Shown here: piece by piece, positions 61,692-64,000 of the stretch | Numbering within the stretch: position 1 is the first letter of the stretch | Layout of the letters: each line of letters starts with the position of its first letter | Assembly: GCF_003308995.1 (NCBI RefSeq) | Contig: NZ_QFFJ01000001.1 | Span: 3,286,001-3,350,000, forward strand | Origin: Chitinophaga flava | GTDB taxonomy: Bacteria; Bacteroidota; Bacteroidia; Chitinophagales; Chitinophagaceae | Direction of reading: 5' to 3' | Length of the DNA: 64,000 bases | The notes under the pieces: model-generated | What the model was told of the DNA's origin: nothing | The model's database searches: none | The model's input: only the letters and a program-made list of their open reading frames with translations | Translations under genes and position numbers: made by a program

Positions 61692-61784
61692 ATTCACGGA
61701 TTATAAAATTATAAATTACGGATTACGAATAACAAATAACACCATTCGTAATTCGTAATTTGTAGTCCGTAATTGTAACTGTCT
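61692..61784. repeat. Intergenic REP-like imperfect palindrome
   Basis: The whole 93-bp gap is built from TTACGAAT-type words. Left arm AATTACGGATTACGAATAAC near 61716 and right arm AATTCGTAATTTGTAGTCCG then TAATTG near 61750 form an imperfect long hairpin. A related AATTTGTAATTCATAATT word occurs upstream of mtgA near 774. It may be a mobile REP-like or Bacteroidota intergenic repeat. Confidence 0.5.
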
Positions 61785-62918
61785 ATGTCCAAATTACCTC
61801 ACACAGGAACCACCATCTTTTCCGTTATGTCGGCCCTGGCAGCGGAACATAAGGCTATTAATCTCTCACAGGGCTTCCCGGATTATGATTGCAGCGATGA
61901 ATTGAAGGAAATGGTCTCTCTGGCCATGCAGCAAGGGCATAACCAATATGCGCCCATGCCCGGCCTGATGCAGCTACGTTCTGCCATCGCCGCTAAAATC
62001 AAAAGCCTTTATCAGCAAAACATCAATCCCGACACCGACATTACCATCACCCCCGGTGGCACTTACGCGATCTATACGGCCATCGCTACCTACATCCACC
62101 CGGGTGATGAAGTGATCATTTTTGAACCCGCCTACGACAGCTACATTCCCAATGTACTGGTCAACGGTGGCAAACCGGTGTTGATCCCCCTCTCTTTCCC
62201 GGAATACCGGATCAACTGGGAAACTGTGCGCAGCAAAATAACGCCCCGCACTAAAATGATAATGGTCAACACACCACACAACCCTACCGGCAGCATCCTG
62301 CAGGAAGAAGACATGGCTGAACTGGAAAAACTGGTAGCAGAATTTAATATCCTCGTACTGTCTGATGAGGTATATGAACACCTGGTGTTTGATGGCGCCC
62401 GCCACCTGAGTGTATTACGCTATCCGGCTATTTACCGTAACAGCTTTGTGACCTTTTCCTTCGGGAAAGTTTTCCACAACACCGGCTGGAAAATGGGGTA
62501 TTGTGTAGCACCGGAACACCTGATGAAGGAATACCGGAAAGTACACCAGTATCTCTGTTTTTCTGTAAATACTCCGATGCAGTACGGACTGGCCCGGTTT
62601 CTGGAAACCCCGGCGCATTATCTCGAACTGCCGGCATTTTACCAGCAGAAAAGGGACTATTTTCTGGAACTGATGAAAGATTCACGTTTTACGCCACTGC
62701 ACAGCGAGGGAAGTTATTTTCAGCTGATGCGCTATGACCGGATTTCTTCGGAAGGAGACAAGGAATTTGCTGTGAGGCTGACAAAAGAATTTGGCGTGGC
62801 TGCCATTCCTGTATCCGCATTTTATCAGGATGGAAAGGATGATCATGTGGTCCGTTTCTGTTTTGCCAAAAAGGAAACCACTCTGGAACAGGCCGCAGCA
62901 AAGTTAAGAGCGATATAA
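61785..62918 (+). CDS. PLP-dependent class I aminotransferase (methionine aminotransferase-like)
   Basis: 377 aa. Fold type I features: KAINLSQGFPDYDCSDEL at the N-terminus, PGGTYAIYTAIATYIHPGDE, MIMVNTPHNPTGSIL, VLSDEVYEHLVFDG, and the PLP lysine in TFSFGKVFHNTGWKMGYC (near residue 227). The N-terminal phrase and HNTGWKMGY context are like YbdL methionine aminotransferase, which makes 4-methylthio-2-oxobutanoate; kynurenine aminotransferase-like activity is also possible. It stands alone after a repeat-filled gap and ends before a 150-bp non-coding stretch. Confidence 0.88.
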   Translation: MSKLPHTGTTIFSVMSALAAEHKAINLSQGFPDYDCSDELKEMVSLAMQQGHNQYAPMPGLMQLRSAIAAKIKSLYQQNINPDTDITITPGGTYAIYTAIATYIHPGDEVIIFEPAYDSYIPNVLVNGGKPVLIPLSFPEYRINWETVRSKITPRTKMIMVNTPHNPTGSILQEEDMAELEKLVAEFNILVLSDEVYEHLVFDGARHLSVLRYPAIYRNSFVTFSFGKVFHNTGWKMGYCVAPEHLMKEYRKVHQYLCFSVNTPMQYGLARFLETPAHYLELPAFYQQKRDYFLELMKDSRFTPLHSEGSYFQLMRYDRISSEGDKEFAVRLTKEFGVAAIPVSAFYQDGKDDHVVRFCFAKKETTLEQAAAKLRAI

Positions 62919-63070
62919 CGCTCCGAAGAACTGCCTCAGCAATCAACAAGATATAATGGGGCCTTGATAACGGTTTAACTGGTACCCCTATAAAAACCCG
63001 CTAAACATTGTTATCTCAGCCCCATTAATATCACAAGCAAACATACATCTCCGGTAAGGGAGACATTTTA

Positions 63071-63745
63071 TTAAACGGCCATGGCTGGAGCCGTTTCCTT
63101 ATCGTTGTTCAGGATAAGTGTATGTTCCATAAAAGTTACTACCCCCGTTTCCACATCGTACATAGCGCCAATAATACCCACATCACCTTTCAGGATCATG
63201 TCACGAAGGATATGGCTTTGTTCCATGATCGCCTGTACGGAACGTTCTATGTGTATATTGGTCACCGCACCCACGAATTCCGGATTTTTGGAAGTACGGT
63301 TTTCGGTGATGGTTTTTTCTGCAAATACGGCTGGCGTGATTTTGTTGAGCAAACCGGTGAGGTTGCCCATCTCCACAGCGTCGCAGGCACCGCAGATAGC
63401 GCCGCATTTGGTGTGGCCCAATACCACAATAAATTTGGACCCGGCAGCCTTGCAGGCATATTCCAGGCTTCCGAGTACGTTGTCGGAGATAACGGCACCT
63501 GCCAGACGGATACTGAAAACATCTCCCAGTCCCTGATCAAATACCAGTTCCGCGGAAGTGCGGGAGTCCATGCAGCTTACGATGGCAGCCATCGGCCACT
63601 GGCCGTCGGAGGTATCATTCACCATCTGCAGCAGGTTACGGTTGATACGCAGGTTATCTACAAAACGCAGGTTACCTGCTTTTAATAATTCCAAAGCTTG
63701 TCTTGGTGTAATCTCACTCTGTGATACTTTATTCAATGTTTTCAT
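63071..63745 (-). CDS. Beta-carbonic anhydrase
   Basis: 224 aa. The zinc site is C-D-H-C: CMDSRTSAELVFDQGLGDVF supplies Cys and the Asp-Arg dyad, and VLGHTKCGAICGACDA supplies His and Cys. It converts CO2 and bicarbonate, probably in the cytoplasm since no signal peptide is seen; the N-terminal SQSEITPRQALELLKAGN is typical. It lies next to the tail of another leftward gene starting outside the window, possibly an anion transporter, which would fit bicarbonate handling, but that is unproven. Confidence 0.94.
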   Translation of the reverse strand: MKTLNKVSQSEITPRQALELLKAGNLRFVDNLRINRNLLQMVNDTSDGQWPMAAIVSCMDSRTSAELVFDQGLGDVFSIRLAGAVISDNVLGSLEYACKAAGSKFIVVLGHTKCGAICGACDAVEMGNLTGLLNKITPAVFAEKTITENRTSKNPEFVGAVTNIHIERSVQAIMEQSHILRDMILKGDVGIIGAMYDVETGVVTFMEHTLILNNDKETAPAMAV

Positions 63746-63829
63746 GATAAATCATTTTGTTGGGTGAAAAAAGGAGGGAAGAAAGCATGGTTTCCTTTCT
63801 CTTGCCTCGATTTGTGTTAAGCCATCCGT

Positions 63830-64000
63830 CTAGTTCAATTGCAATTGTTTGAGCAATTCTTTATGACTACCGGCAGCTATGGTGTGTACGTGCCCGTTAC
63901 TACGCCGGTTGTGCTCCTCTATTTGGCTCCCGGGGGTGTTAGGAATTTTGTATACATCCTTGAACCCGGTGAGGATAACAGTAATATTTTTTTGTGGTGC
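63830..64000 (-). CDS. C-terminal fragment of a gene cut by the window edge
   Basis: On the minus strand 56 residues end at TAG 63830-63832; the start lies beyond 64000. The tail reads APQKNITVILTGFKDVYKIP then NTPGSQIEEHNRRSNGHVHT and ends SHKELLKQLQLN. The SHKELL-type end and its place upstream of a carbonic anhydrase recall C-termini of SulP-family anion transporters in Bacteroidota, but this is a weak guess. It is read in the same direction as the carbonic anhydrase gene, 84 bp apart, so the two may be co-transcribed. Confidence 0.55.
   Translation of the reverse strand, partial: APQKNITVILTGFKDVYKIPNTPGSQIEEHNRRSNGHVHTIAAGSHKELLKQLQLN

Overview
The window looks like the chromosome of a Bacteroidota bacterium of the Chitinophagaceae, most like Chitinophaga. 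This rests on protein content (a lipidated TamA variant, DUF2480, a secreted PNGase F, GH36, a GHL10-type glycosidase, ECF sigma factors), signal peptides ending in AQ, weak Shine-Dalgarno sites, and promoters of the Bacteroidota type (TTTG, about 19 nt, TAnnTTTG). The genus is inferred from protein flavour; no rRNA or other marker is present.

Layout, left part (1-32.9 kb): a dense housekeeping region. It holds threonylcarbamoyl-AMP synthase, a monofunctional transglycosylase, a nicotinamide riboside uptake and kinase pair (pnuC and a NadR-type kinase), a PNGase F, an Nfu Fe-S protein, ferritin, methylglyoxal synthase, a GHL10-type glycosidase, glutamate synthase gltB-gltD, a translationally coupled tamB-tamL operon, pyruvate oxidase, an RlpA-like lipoprotein, a DUF3472 protein, CorA, DUF2480 and a membrane-anchored PpiD/SurA-like foldase.

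Centre (32.9-41.7 kb): the most unusual part. It has only four genes (nadA, an orphan feoA-like gene, ybeY, mnmG) and about 5 kb of structured non-coding DNA. In order, this contains scattered DnaA-box-like sites upstream of nadA; a family of about ten imperfect hairpins with the core ATTCTCAGCGCC / GGCGCTGAGAAT, about 80 bp apart in its second half; an eleven-unit array with a 51-52 bp period in which each unit carries a TGTGGAAAA-like motif followed by a long T-tract; two parS-like palindromes after ybeY; a 2 kb gene-free stretch with degenerate repeats; and a third parS-like palindrome just before mnmG. I interpret this as the chromosomal replication origin and ParB centromere region. The parS matches are very strong. 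The origin call and the roles of the two arrays are inference.

Right part (42-64 kb): an ECF sigma factor with a coupled membrane/beta-barrel partner, cardiolipin synthase, two convergent carbohydrate-active enzymes, a compact operon (ECF sigma factor, 85-aa protein, ClpP-like protease), several uncharacterised secreted or membrane proteins, a hexapeptide acyltransferase, tRNA-Phe, DUF3050, RecQ, an arabinose-5-phosphate isomerase and mannose-1-phosphate guanylyltransferase pair, a PLP aminotransferase, a beta-carbonic anhydrase, and a gene tail cut by the window edge. A few short stretches look like remnants of decayed genes. No IS element, prophage or CRISPR array was seen.
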